From Theobroma cacao (Eukaryota > Streptophyta > Magnoliopsida > Malvales > Malvaceae): DNA of 64,000 bases. Below the pieces are notes generated by a model. It ran no database searches and was not told the origin of the DNA. It worked only from the letters and a program-made list of their open reading frames with translations. Where the stretch lies: contig NC_030857.1 of the NCBI RefSeq assembly GCF_000208745.1, forward strand, positions 9,414,080-9,478,079, in the 5' to 3' direction. Shown piece by piece: positions 53,888-64,000 of the stretch. Each line of letters begins with the position of its first letter. Position 1 is the first letter of the stretch. The position numbers and the translations under genes were made by a program.

Positions 53888-56874
53888 TGTCAAGCCCAGC
53901 TCTACAATATGTTTATTATACCATTCTTACATAAGAATGCATGTTTGCTTACTTGGGTACCTCGAAAATCGTTAAAGGATGGTATTGTACCAAATGGTAC
54001 AACTAAGTTGAATTAAGCCTCGAACTAGTCCAAATAAAGATTTTAAGATGAAATTGAGAATTTAAAAACTGCAGAATGACTTAAAATGGTGATTCGGAGT
54101 TCGAGGACCGATTTGGAGTCAAATTGAAATTTTCATGACCTTGGGGCAAAATGGTCATTTTGCCACCCGAGGTTAAGATGTGAGTGTTGGATGAAATGTT
54201 TGACTATGATTGATCATTTGGAGTATAATTTGAATTTGAGAAGTGAAAAATTTTAATTCTGATATTTTTTCGAGCATAAGGGTAAAATAGTCATTTTGCC
54301 ACCCAATGGTAAAATTGTAATTTTACACCACCCAACACTTGTCTAGCACATGGATTTTACCCAATATTATCATGGATAATTGAGAAAATTTAAGTGGTGG
54401 AGAGAGATTGCTTAATGGGTAAGTATGACACATGGACCAAGGAAATGGTGACATGTGTCAAATTTTCATCCATTTATTATTTGGCTTAAAAATCAGCACA
54501 AAATCAGCCCATTTCCTTCATATGGCCGGCCAAAGGAAGAACAAAGGAAGAAAAGAAGAACAAAAACCCTAGGTGAAAAAATTCAAGGGAAAAGTGTGAA
54601 AATTCAAGGAAACAAGTGAAAAAAGGTAAGATTTTTCAATTCTAGCTTGTGATCTACCTTTCCTATGCATTCTTTTTCATTTTCCATGGTTGAGAATCAA
54701 GTTTGCATGAGGATACCCTTGCTTGCCGGACATGGGGGGAGGAGTTTTGAACTTGGATTTGGTTAGATTTCAATGTATTTTAGTGTTTTTAGTTAGTTAG
54801 TGATGTGTAGCATGAAAATCAAGNNNNNNNNNNNNNNNNNNNNNNNNNNNNNNNNNNNNNNNNNNNNNNNNNNNNNNNNNNNNNNNNNNNNNNNNNNNNN
54901 NNNNNNNNNNNNNNNNNNNNNNNNNNNNNNNNNNNNNNNNNNNNNNNNNNNNNNNNNNNNNNNNNNNNNNNNNNNNNNNNNNNNNNNNNNNNNNNNNNNN
55001 NNNNNNNNNNNNNNNNNNNNNNNNNNNNNNNNNNNNNNNNNNNNNNNNNNNNNNNNNNNNNNNNNNNNNNNNNNNNNNNNNNNNNNNNNNNNNNNNNNNN
55101 NNNNNNNNNNNNNNNNNNNNNNNNNNNNNNNNNNNNNNNNNNNNNNNNNNNNNNNNNNNNNNNNNNNNNNNNNNNNNNNNNNNNNNNNNNNNNNNNNNNN
55201 NNNNNNNNNNNNNNNNNNNNNNNNNNNNNNNNNNNNNNNNNNNNNNNNNNNNNNNNNNNNNNNNNNNNNNNNNNNNNNNNNNNNNNNNNNNNNNNNNNNN
55301 NNNNNNNNNNNNNNNNNNNNNNNNNNNNNNNNNNNNNNNNNNNNNNNNNNNNNNNNNNNNNNNNNNNNNNNNNNNNNNNNNNNNNNNNNNNNNNNNNNNN
55401 NNNNNNNNNNNNNNNNNNNNNNNNNNNNNNNNNNNNNNNNNNNNNNNNNNNNNNNNNNNNNNNNNNNNNNNNNNNNNNNNNNNNNNNNTTGTGTTTTGTA
55501 ATTAAAATGTGATTTAATGAAATAATTTTATAACATTGTCTTGAAATGAAATGATGGTTTGAAAATAGAGTAATTGGAGACTGTTTTCATGTGTTGTAAA
55601 TTCATGGTTTGAATCGAATGGCTTATGACAATATTTGCATGAATGGCTGAATTGGTATTTGTGTTGAAATATATGAACTGTGTATTTAGCCTTGAGAGGC
55701 TGGATTGGGATATAATTGGCATGTCATGCTATTGCAAACTTTATCATATGGTGGGTTTAGTTTGCTGCAGTGGGCTGGTTCCATGAATCAGCCTATTAAA
55801 GGGGCACGATAACCCCGTGATATTCTTACCTCGGTCGAAGAGGCGTGTAGGGTAACTCCCGAGGTACAACTTTAGAGTTCACTTCATACCAAACCATCAC
55901 GTGAGGGTGTACTCAGCCAACGCCAAGGAACGCCTATGTTTTCAAAATAAAAACATGATTTATGCGTACATAACTTTTTAACAGCCTTGGTGGTCTTGGT
56001 TGGGATAGCCCTCGGCCAAGGTATCCCTGATAACTAAGTATGAGAATGATTTTGGCATGAGCCAAAGTTTTAAGAAATTCATAAGCCATGTTGATTACTC
56101 GATTTATATGAATTGATTTTATTTGGTTGAAATGAGTTGAAAGATGATGAATTACAGTATGTTAAACTATTTTATCTGTCTCCATTTACTCAGCTTTAGA
56201 TATTTTAGATGGTATTTGTTTACTCACTGGGATTATATAATCTCACCACCCTCCTTTCCACCCCTTTAAGGCTCAGGATAGTCGGTAGATAGTTCACTTT
56301 GTTGAGGGCTACAGTTGGACTTGCATCCTCAAAAACTGTAGGTTTACCGCTTTTGATACTTTTGGTCGTTCGTGGGCCCACGTGTCACTGTAAATTAAAT
56401 TTTATACTTTGGTTATCTTTACTACAGTATGTATGAATTTATTTAGCTTTTACGCTACAAAAGTTATTTACCGGTAACTCTATAAATATTGTTTTATAAG
56501 AAAATAGAATATTTTTATTATATTCAAATAGTCATAATTTCATTTTAAATGAAGGTTTTAGACGTTTAAACTTATTTTTGATTATGAATTATGTGTTTTA
56601 TACTCGCATACTACATTTTTAGCTGGTTTCGAAATTTTTAAGGAAAAATGACCAAAATGCCCCTGTGAGATAGAAATCATTTTTTTTTATTGATTTAAGT
56701 TGAAAATAGCTTAAAATCTTTTAGAACATGATATTTGGCAACGGTTACTCACAAGGGAAATGAGAAACTGATATTAAAGCCTTGGGGGGTTTCGATTGGC
56801 ATTCCGGGTAATGAATATCTATCGGGACATCGCGACGATTGTCACGGGCTCAATGGGAGTTTCGGGTTGTGACA
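53888..56874 (+). mobile_element. Solo LTR, TGTCAAGCCC family, with an assembly gap
   Basis: TGTCAAGCCCAG to GGTTGTGACA, TSD CATCA. The stated length is 2987 bp, of which 665 are N. The part before the gap holds GCAAAATGGTCATTTTGC (54146-54163) and a donor-like AAAG/GTAAGA at 54626; the part after it holds 'accccgtgatattcttacctcggtcg' (55812-55837), frequent in plant gypsy LTRs. Both sides are LTR sequence with no internal domain seen, which favours a solo LTR, but a full element collapsed in the gap cannot be excluded. Confidence 0.85.
54824..55488. other. Assembly gap (665 N)
   Basis: All N. The open frame reported across it has no meaning. Confidence 1.
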
Positions 56875-56904
56875 CATCATCATGCATACCATCCCTCCAC
56901 ACTC

Positions 56905-57035
56905 AGCTCATGTGCACTCCCTACTCGCACATGGCCAAGTTATCACTAGCTCATGTGCACTCTCACACCGTACATAGTTGGGTCATCATCAGCTCATGTG
57001 CACTCCCACACGCACATAGTCGGGTCATCATTATT
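56905..57035. repeat. 43-bp minisatellite, 3 units (LTR C)
   Basis: AGCTCATGTGCAC recurs at 56905, 56948 and 56991. Confidence 0.88.
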
Positions 57036-58251
57036 ACAAAAAAAGGAACATCCAATGCATAATGTACATATTCATATAATGTGATAATGTATGAACCATT
57101 TATATGGCACATTTTCACAAGATAGAAACATTTCACCGAAGGCTTGTTCCCCAGGTACATTTTTAAAGCAAAAACAAATGAACTTTCAAATGATTCATTT
57201 CAACATGTAGGCACTTCCCAAAACATTTGAAATGCAAGTTCCCTCACCGGTAGTTGTTAAATCTTAACCCAACTCCAACTTCCTTTAATGGTCCAAATGG
57301 GGCGATGGGGCTTCGTTGGAACCTATCATCACATTAGCATCACAATTAACTCAATTCACATAATTATAAATTCTAAAAGCTATCTCCTAACTAGCTTCCA
57401 ATTGCCATTAAATGGCTATCTATTTTCACCATCCTAGCCACTCTAAAATGAATAAACAACCTCAACTACAAAACACTCACAAGTCTCATCACTAGCCATT
57501 CTCAATGCATAAAAATCTACTCTAATTCATTACTCACCTTGGTAGCTTTGTAATTGAACTTCTTTCCAAAAATTTCAAGCTATTATAAAAGCTCCCTTTT
57601 TCTCTCTCTAAAACACCTAGTTAGTGAGAGTAAGTATGGAAGTAAGACTTTTCAAGGGTTTTAAAGTGAGAGAGTGAAAGAGCACAAAAGATTCTATGAA
57701 AAGGTGCATAAAAGCATGAAAATTGGAGCTAACTTCAGAGAAGTTATGAAGGTTTCAAACAAGCTTCCATAGAGGATAAAAGAAACGTGAGATGGGAGGA
57801 AGAAGAAGAAAAAGCTGCTAGAGAGATGAAAAAGTTGCTGAAAGAATGATATTTATAGCCAAAGCTTATCCAAACTCCACTAAAATTACGAAAATGCCCT
57901 TAACAAGTTAGCTTTGTCTCCCTCCAATCCTTTGCGCAATCTTTTTACTCCTTTGACAGTAAGACAAAGTCCATAATAGTCTAGAAATACTCGAGTTCAC
58001 AAAAACTTAAAAATTTTAACTCGAGGTGAAAAATGACCATTTTGTCCCTACCTCAAAAATCATCATTATTTCTATTTCCTTTGTCATTTTATCCTTATTT
58101 TCATTATTCATTTATACCTTAGGCCTACTTAGGCCTTAATATTGTTTGAAACCTACTTCTAGAGCTAACTAAGAAAAATGACAAAAATACCCCCAGTCTG
58201 TTTTATCACGTCTACTTTTAATTACGTGTCTATAGAGGTCGAGGTCTCACA

Positions 58252-58263
58252 TTCTCCCCCACT
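58252..58263 (-). promoter_or_regulatory. Polypurine tract of copy C
   Basis: Reverse-strand AGTGGGGGAGAA directly before the LTR start. Confidence 0.9.
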
Positions 58264-58298
58264 AAAAGAAATTTGATCCCCGAATTTAAATTCAACTA

Positions 58299-58500
58299 TA
58301 AGGTAACGTACCTCTATGTATTAAAGAGGTGCGTATATTTTGCTCGCATCTCTTCCTCGGCTTCCCACGTTACTTCTTCACTAGTGTGGTTTCGCCATAA
58401 CACTTTCACTGAGGCTACTTCTTTTGAACGGAGCTTTTTGACTTGCCTATCAAGGATGGCCACCGGTTGTTCTTCATAGGTCAAATCATCTTTCAACTAA
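58299..58500 (-). pseudogene. Chromodomain at the C-terminus of copy C pol
   Basis: Reverse strand: DLTYEEQPVAILDRQVKKL, then EVASVKVLWRNHTSEEVTWE and EEEMRAKYTHLFNT, with a stop at 58314. The pattern Y-x-P-V-x-I-L-D-R ... V-K-V-x-W ... E-x-T-W-E-x-E matches the chromodomain of plant chromoviruses, which is thought to bind methylated histone H3 and steer integration into heterochromatin. This piece is open for its full length and is the best-preserved domain of the element. It sets the family as chromovirus rather than Athila or Ogre. Confidence 0.9.
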
Positions 58501-59640
58501 ATCGTTTCATATCGTATTACATGCGACGGATCCGGGTTATACTTCCTAAGCATCGACACATGAAATACGAGGTGAATATTCGAAAGGTCCGGTGGTAGTG
58601 CCAAACGATATGCTATTGCTCCAACCCTTTCTAAGATCTCGAAGGGTCCTATAGACTGAGGGCTCAATTTTCCTTTCTTACCAAACCACATTACCCCTTT
58701 TGTTGGTGAGACCTTAAAAAATACATGATCCCCCACTTGAAACTCCAAGTTCCTTTGTCTGTTATCAGCATATGACTTCTATCTACTTTGTGCTGGTAAC
58801 ATCCTTTGACAAATTATGTGTATTTTCTTGGTGGCATCCTCCACCAACTCAGGCCCCAAGAGTTTCCTTTCTCCCACCTCCGTCCATATAATGCTTCAAA
58901 TGGTGCCATTTGGATGCTAGCTTGGAAATTGTTGTTGTAGGCAAACTCCACCAAGGGTAGATATCGATCCCACTTGACCCCAAGGTTTATTACATAGGCC
59001 CTCAACATATCTTCCAATGTTTGTATCATCCGTTCAGACTATCCATCATTCTAAGGGTGGAAAGCCGTGCTGAAATCCAACTTAGTGCCTAAAGCTTCTT
59101 GCAACTTTTCCCATAACCTACTAGTGAACTATGCCCCCCTGTCGGATACTATAGAAATAGGAATGCCATGCAGTCATATTATCTTGTCTACATAAAGTTA
59201 GGCGTAGTAGGCCACCCCGTATGTAGTTTTAACCGAAAGAAAGTGAGCTGATTTCGTTAACCGATCTACTATGGCTTAGATCAAGTCGTAGGCCCACTAG
59301 TCCGAGGCAAACCCGTTACAAAGTCCATTGTAATATGCTCCCACTTCCATTCGGGCACTGGTAATGGCTATAGTAGCCCTGCAGGCCTTCAATGCTCGAC
59401 CTTAACCTACTGACAAACTAGGCACTTGGAGATGAACTCAGCTACATCTTTCTTAAGTCCTTCCCACCAACATACCTCTTTCAAATTTTGATATATCTTT
59501 GTAGCCCCTGGATGTACCACATAGGCTACCATGTGCGCTTCCTCCAATAGTTCTCTTCTCAATCCATCACTATCAAGCACATAAAATCTGGTTCCATACC
59601 TCAATACTCCATATGTGCCTTTAGTAAACATCTTTCCTTT
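58497..59640 (-). pseudogene. Integrase of copy C (decayed)
   Basis: Zinc-binding AHMVAYVVHPGATKIYQNL...CLVCQ (59407-59530), followed by a decayed catalytic core (about 58990-59350) with several stops. Then LEDMLRAYVINLGVKWDRYLPLVEFAYNN (about 58930-59020). The C-terminus is open: LEFQVGDHVFFKVSPTKGV and KLSPQSIGPFEILERVGAIAYRL (58600-58748), the GPY/F module, then HVSMLRKYNPDPSHVI leading to the chromodomain. Confidence 0.88.
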
Positions 59641-60726
59641 CTTTCTTTGAGGATCCTCAAAGGCCTTAGCTATGAACTCATCTTTACTTTGTGCTTATTT
59701 AATCCGGTCCATTAAGATAAGCCTCACTCTAAAATGTGCTAGCAATGCATTTGCCTCTGAAACTTCTAAATGCACACCCATGTCTCCCAAACTATACATC
59801 TCCCTAATCAAGGATCTTCTATCTGTGGAGATATATGCCACGCTTCCTATCGATTTTTGACTCAAGGCATTCGCCACTACATTTTCCTTACTGGAATGGT
59901 AGAGAATAGTACAATCATAATCCTTTAGTAACTCCATCCACCTACGTTGTCGCAAGTTAAGATCCCTCTGCTGAAATATATACTTTAAGCTTTTGTGTTC
60001 CGTATATATATCGCAAGTCTCACCATACAACTAATGTCTCCAAATCTTTAAGGCAAACACGATTACTGCCATCTCCAAATTGTGTGCGGGGTAATTCTGC
60101 TCATGCCTTTTAAGTTGCCTTGATGCATACGCAATCACCTTCTCATGTTGCATTAAAACACACCCTAAACCAACCTTTGATGCATCACAGAATACCGTAT
60201 AACCCCCTATGCCTTGCGGTAGGCTTAATACTAAAGCTATGGTGAGACATGCCTTAAGCTTCTCAAAGCTATCCTCACAAGCATCTGACCATTCAAATTT
60301 TGTATATTTACAAGTCAGCTTAGTTAAAGGGGTGACTATTTTAGAGAAGTCCTTCACAAAACGACGATAATAGCCAGGCAAACCCAAAAAGCTTCTAATC
60401 TCCATAACTGATGTTGGCCTTGGCCACTTTTCTACGACCTCAACTTTATTTGGATCGACTTGTACCCCATCGTTGGATACCACATGTCCAAAGAATGGAA
60501 CGCTTTCGAGCCAGAACTCACACTTGGAGAACTTGGCATACAATCAATGTTTTCTTAGAGTTTGGAGCACTATCTTAAGATGCTGCTCGTGCTCCTCCCT
60601 ACTCCTCAAGTAGATCAAGATGTCATCAATAAACACCACCACGAACTTGTCCAAATAGGGCTTGAACACTCCATTCATTAAATTCATAAAGGCCACAAGG
60701 GCATTTGTCAGCTTAAATGACATCAC
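59641..60726 (-). pseudogene. RT C-terminal half and RNase H of copy C (decayed)
   Basis: [24 protein letters not shown] and the catalytic [15 protein letters not shown] (about 60605-60650). The next block, 60031-60543, is open: [66 protein letters not shown] (RNase H start) and [18 protein letters not shown]. After a stop come [19 protein letters not shown] (Asp of TDHKSL changed to Glu) and [24 protein letters not shown]. Confidence 0.9.
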
Positions 60727-61257
60727 TAAGAACTCATAGTGCCTATATCTTGATCGAAATGCGGTCTTTGGTATATCTTCATTTCAGATCCTCAACTGAT
60801 GGTACCCAGATCGTAGATCTATCTTAAAGAAGCATTGTGCTCCTTGTAGTTGATCAAATAAATCATTTATTCTTGAAAAGGGGTACTTATTCTTCACCGT
60901 TACCTTATTAAGTTATCGGTAGTCAATGCACATTCTAAGCGACCCATCTTTCTTCTTTACAAATAGCATTGGTGCTCCCTATGGTGAGACATTAGGATGG
61001 ATGAAGCCTTTATCCAACAAATCTTCTAACTGATCCTTAAGCTCTTTGAGCTCTGTAGGTGCCATTCTATATAGGGGTATGGATATAGGTCTAGTGTCGG
61101 GAATCAAATCTATGCAAAATTCAATCTCTCGCTTGGGAGGCAAACCTGGTAATTCCTCGAGAAATACATCCACGAACTCATTCACTATCGACACATGGCT
61201 TATGTCTCTGACCTTCGCTTGGGTATCCCTCACAACAGCCAAGTAACCTTGACAACC
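60727..61257 (-). pseudogene. RT N-terminal half of copy C (decayed)
   Basis: [25 protein letters not shown] and GFIHPNVSP (60979-61085), then a stop at W of [15 protein letters not shown] and CIDYR, again a stop at the next Gln codon as in copy A, and a strongly decayed palm region to 60727. Confidence 0.85.
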
Positions 61258-61728
61258 CTATCTTAATAGCCTCCTGGTAGACATGTCTGTTATCAAATTA
61301 GTTAGAGCATTGCTTCTATCCCCTTGCATACTAAATGATGGCTCATCCGGGAAATCAAATTTAACCAATTTATGATAACAATCCACACTGACATAGCAGG
61401 GTGATAGCCAATCCATTTTCAAGATCACATCAAAGTCTAAGGTGTTTAACACCACTAGATTCACCAAAGTGTTTTTGTCCTTGACTCGAACTACACAGGA
61501 CTCATATTCCCATTTGGCCATAAATACCTCCTTTAAAGGAGTAGACACCACTAATTGCTCTTCTCTCTTAACACGATCTTTACCCAAACGAGATGCAAAG
61601 CATGGAGAAATAAAAGAGTCGGTAGCACCAGGATCAAACAATACCCAAGCATTCATATTACAAACTGAGAGAATACCTGATACCCCTGTGTTGGATGTCT
61701 GGGCCTCTTGTTGTGTTAAAGCAAACAC
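61258..61728 (-). pseudogene. Protease of copy C (open piece)
   Basis: One open frame of 156 codons. VLFDPGATDSFISPCFASRLGKD holds the aspartic site (usual form DPGATHSF; His changed to Asp here), then [44 protein letters not shown] (usual GMDWL) and [19 protein letters not shown]. It serves as the reference for the Arg codons (CGA) that became TGA in copy B. Confidence 0.88.
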
Positions 61729-63144
61729 ACTTGCTAAACCCCTACCGACGAAACTCTAAAGTCCAAACCCAGAAGGCATGCCTTGAGAGGAAGTAACAGC
61801 ACCTCTACCTCTCGATCCATTAGCCTCTCGATTAGATGAAGAGACTACTGAAGGAGCAGACGAGGCTGGTTAGGAGAAATCGCGACTAGAACCTTAGGAT
61901 TGATGAGCCATCGAGCAATTCCTCTTAATATGTCCAAGTTGACCACACAAGAAACAAACTCCCATAGCACGGAGGCATCTTCCTCTTTGCCATCCCTCAC
62001 AAGTATAGCAACGACGGATAACTTGACTTCCCTGCTTTGAATCTTGATCACTCCCAACACTGAAGGTTCTTTGTCCCGACCCAATACTAGCACTAGGCAA
62101 GTCACTCCCTTGTTGGGGTAATCGTGAGTCCCTCTATGGGCCCTGAAGGCCAGAGGATGAAATACTACCACTAAAGTCTCTACGACCCTGATAGCCCTCT
62201 GTCTTGGCCCTCTTTGCACTATCCCTAGCAGCCTTAGTCCCATTGGTCCTCATCTCAATCCGCTAGGTGCAATCCACTACTGCGAAATAGGTATTGAAAT
62301 CTCGGGATGCCATAGCCTTAAATAATGGCTCCACTAGCCCATCCACAAATCTCTGAATCTTTATCTCCTCAATAGAAACTAGGCAGGGCGCATACCGAGC
62401 CAAATGTGTGAATTTTATGTTGTATTTTGACACCGTCATACTCGATGTCTGTACTAAAGCCTCAAACTCCCTAGCTCTAGCATTACGTACACTGAGTGGT
62501 AAGAATCGATCTAAGAAGGCTGTACTACTCCTTCTAAGTCAACAGCATTGCATCTGCCGGCCTACCTCTACGCAAGGAGCCATACCACTCTTGTGCCACG
62601 TCCTCTAATCGAAAGGCGGTTAGCTCAACTGATCTAGTACTAGAATATCCAAGGCCTCACAAATTTTCTCCATCTTATCTAAGAAAATCTAGGGCTTCTC
62701 CGACGTATCAGACCTTGAAAATGACGGATGCTGAAGCTTCAAAAAATCTAGAATAGAAATCTCTAAATGACCCCTCTCAACCTCAAGATGTTGGCAATCG
62801 ACTTGCCCTTGGGAGCTAGGGGATTCTTGTAGTACAAATCTCCCCTCCACTATCCTCTGTATATCATCCATACGAGTTGCCATCATCTCTACAACCACGA
62901 TTAACTCCCTGTAGGCCTGCCGCCAAATCTTCGATGGTGTGCCCCCAGTTGGTTGTCTATTTGCATCGCGCAAAGACTATCCCTCCTATTGTCTACTCAC
63001 AGGCGTATCCGCTCTCATCGGCCTAGTGGCCCCACCACTTCTACCTCGACCCTTAAGAGTGGATGCCCGTGGCCTATCTGTCATCTCATTAGGAACATCT
63101 TGCTCCCCCATCCGTCTTGAGGCAGCTCGTGTCTTAGGCGACAT
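61729..63144 (-). pseudogene. Gag of copy C (decayed, start codon present)
   Basis: ATG at 63144, MSPKTRAASRRMGEQDVPNE, the Arg-rich stretch TDRPRASTLKGRGRSG (about 63050-63090), MMATRMDDIQRIVEG, ERGHLEISILDFLKLQHPSFS (about 62710-62790), then capsid core in pieces, a RTFSVG region, and a complete CCHC knuckle [14 protein letters not shown] (61917-61960). Several frameshifts and stops. The ATG context supports placing the gag start of copies A and B at the aligned, mutated positions. Confidence 0.85.
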
Positions 63145-63359
63145 TCTTACTTAGACAAGAGCAAACACCTGTTATTAAACACATTTTGCGATTATAATCA
63201 TATCTAAGGAAAAAGGTGGTTCATAAGATAAGGAATCTATGCAGTCCCTTGGTTGTAAAATGTACCGCGGTTCACACTTCACAATCGAAGTTTCCACATA
63301 AAAACCTGACATTCCGCTGGATCAACAAAAAGGAAATCCTAGGACCTAAACAACCTAGT

Positions 63360-63373
63360 GCTCTAATACCAAG
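63360..63373 (-). promoter_or_regulatory. Primer-binding site of copy C
   Basis: Reverse-strand TTGGTATTAGAGC, one base from the tRNA-Met-type site. Confidence 0.85.
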
Positions 63374-63375
63374 TT

Positions 63376-64000
63376 TGTCACGACCCAAATTATGGGCCAT
63401 GACCAGCGCATGGGCCCAATGGACATAGCCCACTAAGCCCAAGCAAGCCCATTTATATGACATATTCATCATTGCATTAAAAGTTGCTAAAGTCAACATT
63501 CATAATTTCAATTCAAAATAACACTAACCATTGCTATATGATAGTGGCATTACTAATAAAAATATATATATATATATATATATATTGTCTACAACATGTA
63601 TCTTAATAATTTACATCAAGTTTGTCTATACACAACAAAAGGGATACTCGACTTCCAACAGAGAAACCCGTGCAAAGTTGTAGCTATTGATTGCCAAGAT
63701 ACCTACCAAGAAGATGAATCTACGAGAACACCTCTACCTAGTTACCGACTGGCTCCTGATCTAAAAACATGAAGTTGAAAACAGTGAGTATAAACTCAGT
63801 GAGTGAACAAAGGAAGGGAACAAGCAAACGATAAGGAAAGTTTAAAGAAATCATGATGCATTTATTTCAAAAGCAATGCAATTTAATTTAATTCTTAATA
63901 AAACCCCTCTTTAAACCCTTAATTGGTTAATCACTTGATGATGAGGATCCCTACATAACAAAGAATTTAAAAAGTGAAAACTTTAGTAGCATTCAAGCAA
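63376..64000 (-). mobile_element. 5' LTR of copy C, 3' end only
   Basis: Reverse strand, ends GGGTCGTGACA at 63376 and continues beyond the window. It aligns with 52781-53400 of the 3' LTR with many substitutions and a longer TA run (63561-63585). Confidence 0.9.
63561..63585. repeat. (TA)n microsatellite
   Basis: Roughly twelve TA units; the 3' LTR of the same element has about five at the matching place (52967-52977). Confidence 0.92.

Larger units (their letters stand above)
52781..58251 (-). mobile_element. 3' LTR of copy C, split by a solo LTR
   Basis: Reverse strand from TGTGAGACCTCGACC (58251) to GGGTCGTGATA (52781; final TGACA changed to TGATA). Excluding the insertion and one TSD copy it is about 2.48 kb. 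It includes CCAAG/GTGAGTAAT (donor at 57537), a 43-bp minisatellite (56905-57035), six palindromes (53401-53716) and a splice-acceptor-like region near 53155. Confidence 0.9.
52781..64000 (-). mobile_element. Chromovirus copy C (Tekay/Del-like), runs off the window
   Basis: Reverse-strand element with 3' LTR (52781-58251, split by a solo LTR), polypurine tract, chromodomain, integrase, RNase H, RT, protease, gag, PBS and the start of the 5' LTR (63376-64000). It was inserted in the satellite array; the left TSD candidate is AAAAG (52776-52780). It has the best-preserved coding parts of the three copies, including the chromodomain and gag start, but is still broken by stops and frameshifts. 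Confidence 0.92.

Noticed and set aside
54800..55501. 233-codon ORF
   Set aside because: Consists almost entirely of the N gap.

Overview
The window looks like heterochromatic, intergenic DNA of a flowering plant. It is AT-rich and I found no host gene, tRNA or rRNA. Almost every base can be assigned to LTR retrotransposons nested in one another, plus one tandem satellite. The evidence is plant-type LTRs (TG...CA), initiator-tRNA-Met primer-binding sites of the TGGTATCAGAGC type, polypurine tracts of the AGTGGGGGAGA type, and gag-pol fragments of four lineages: Ty3/gypsy chromovirus (Tekay/Del-like, with a C-terminal chromodomain), Ty3/gypsy Athila-like, Ty1/copia SIRE-like, and another Ty1/copia. 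No reading frame is intact. The species cannot be named from the sequence.

Layout, left to right. 1-677: truncated reverse LTR of the TGTCAAGCCC family, inserted into the RT of chromovirus copy A. 678-6031: copy A (reverse; partial pol, gag, PBS, 2.65 kb 5' LTR), itself inserted into the RT of a SIRE-like copia. 6032-10544: 3' part of that copia, with an extra ORF downstream of pol and a 1.28 kb LTR. 10650-16375 and 35713-44100: Athila-like DNA (reverse) with LTRs at 10650-12263 and 35971-43991, the second split by insertions. 16376-35707: element O (forward), a 9.6 kb element with 2.5-2.6 kb LTRs and no recognisable coding capacity, target-site duplication (TSD) CTTAT; it splits the Athila gag-protease frame. 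21750-31464: chromovirus copy B (forward), structurally complete with TSD TGAGA, inside O. 36367-42643: a 3.6 kb solo LTR (F, TSD ATATC) in an Athila LTR, itself containing solo LTR E (37400-40049, TSD TATAT). 44100-45772: partial LTR D. 45773-48890: a second copia, reverse and decayed. 48891-50828: unassigned non-coding DNA with short hairpins. 50829-52780: satellite with a monomer of about 171 bp. 52781-64000: chromovirus copy C (reverse) inserted in the satellite, its 3' LTR split by a solo LTR with an assembly gap (53888-56874, TSD CATCA).

The elements do not act together as a pathway. They record successive insertions, and four TSD pairs can be read directly. Copies A, B, C and probably D belong to one chromovirus group. 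O and E carry the same LTR body behind a different 5' end. Across this group the LTRs share a layout: an upstream palindromic box, a TATA-like box, a conserved GTGAGT splice-donor-like site, a second donor/acceptor pair, a minisatellite rich in GTGCAC cores, and (in all but B) TCTCGCTGCAGCGAGA-type palindromes. The most interesting signals are this LTR-internal architecture, the chimeric LTR ends, the non-coding element O, the extra SIRE ORF and the satellite array.
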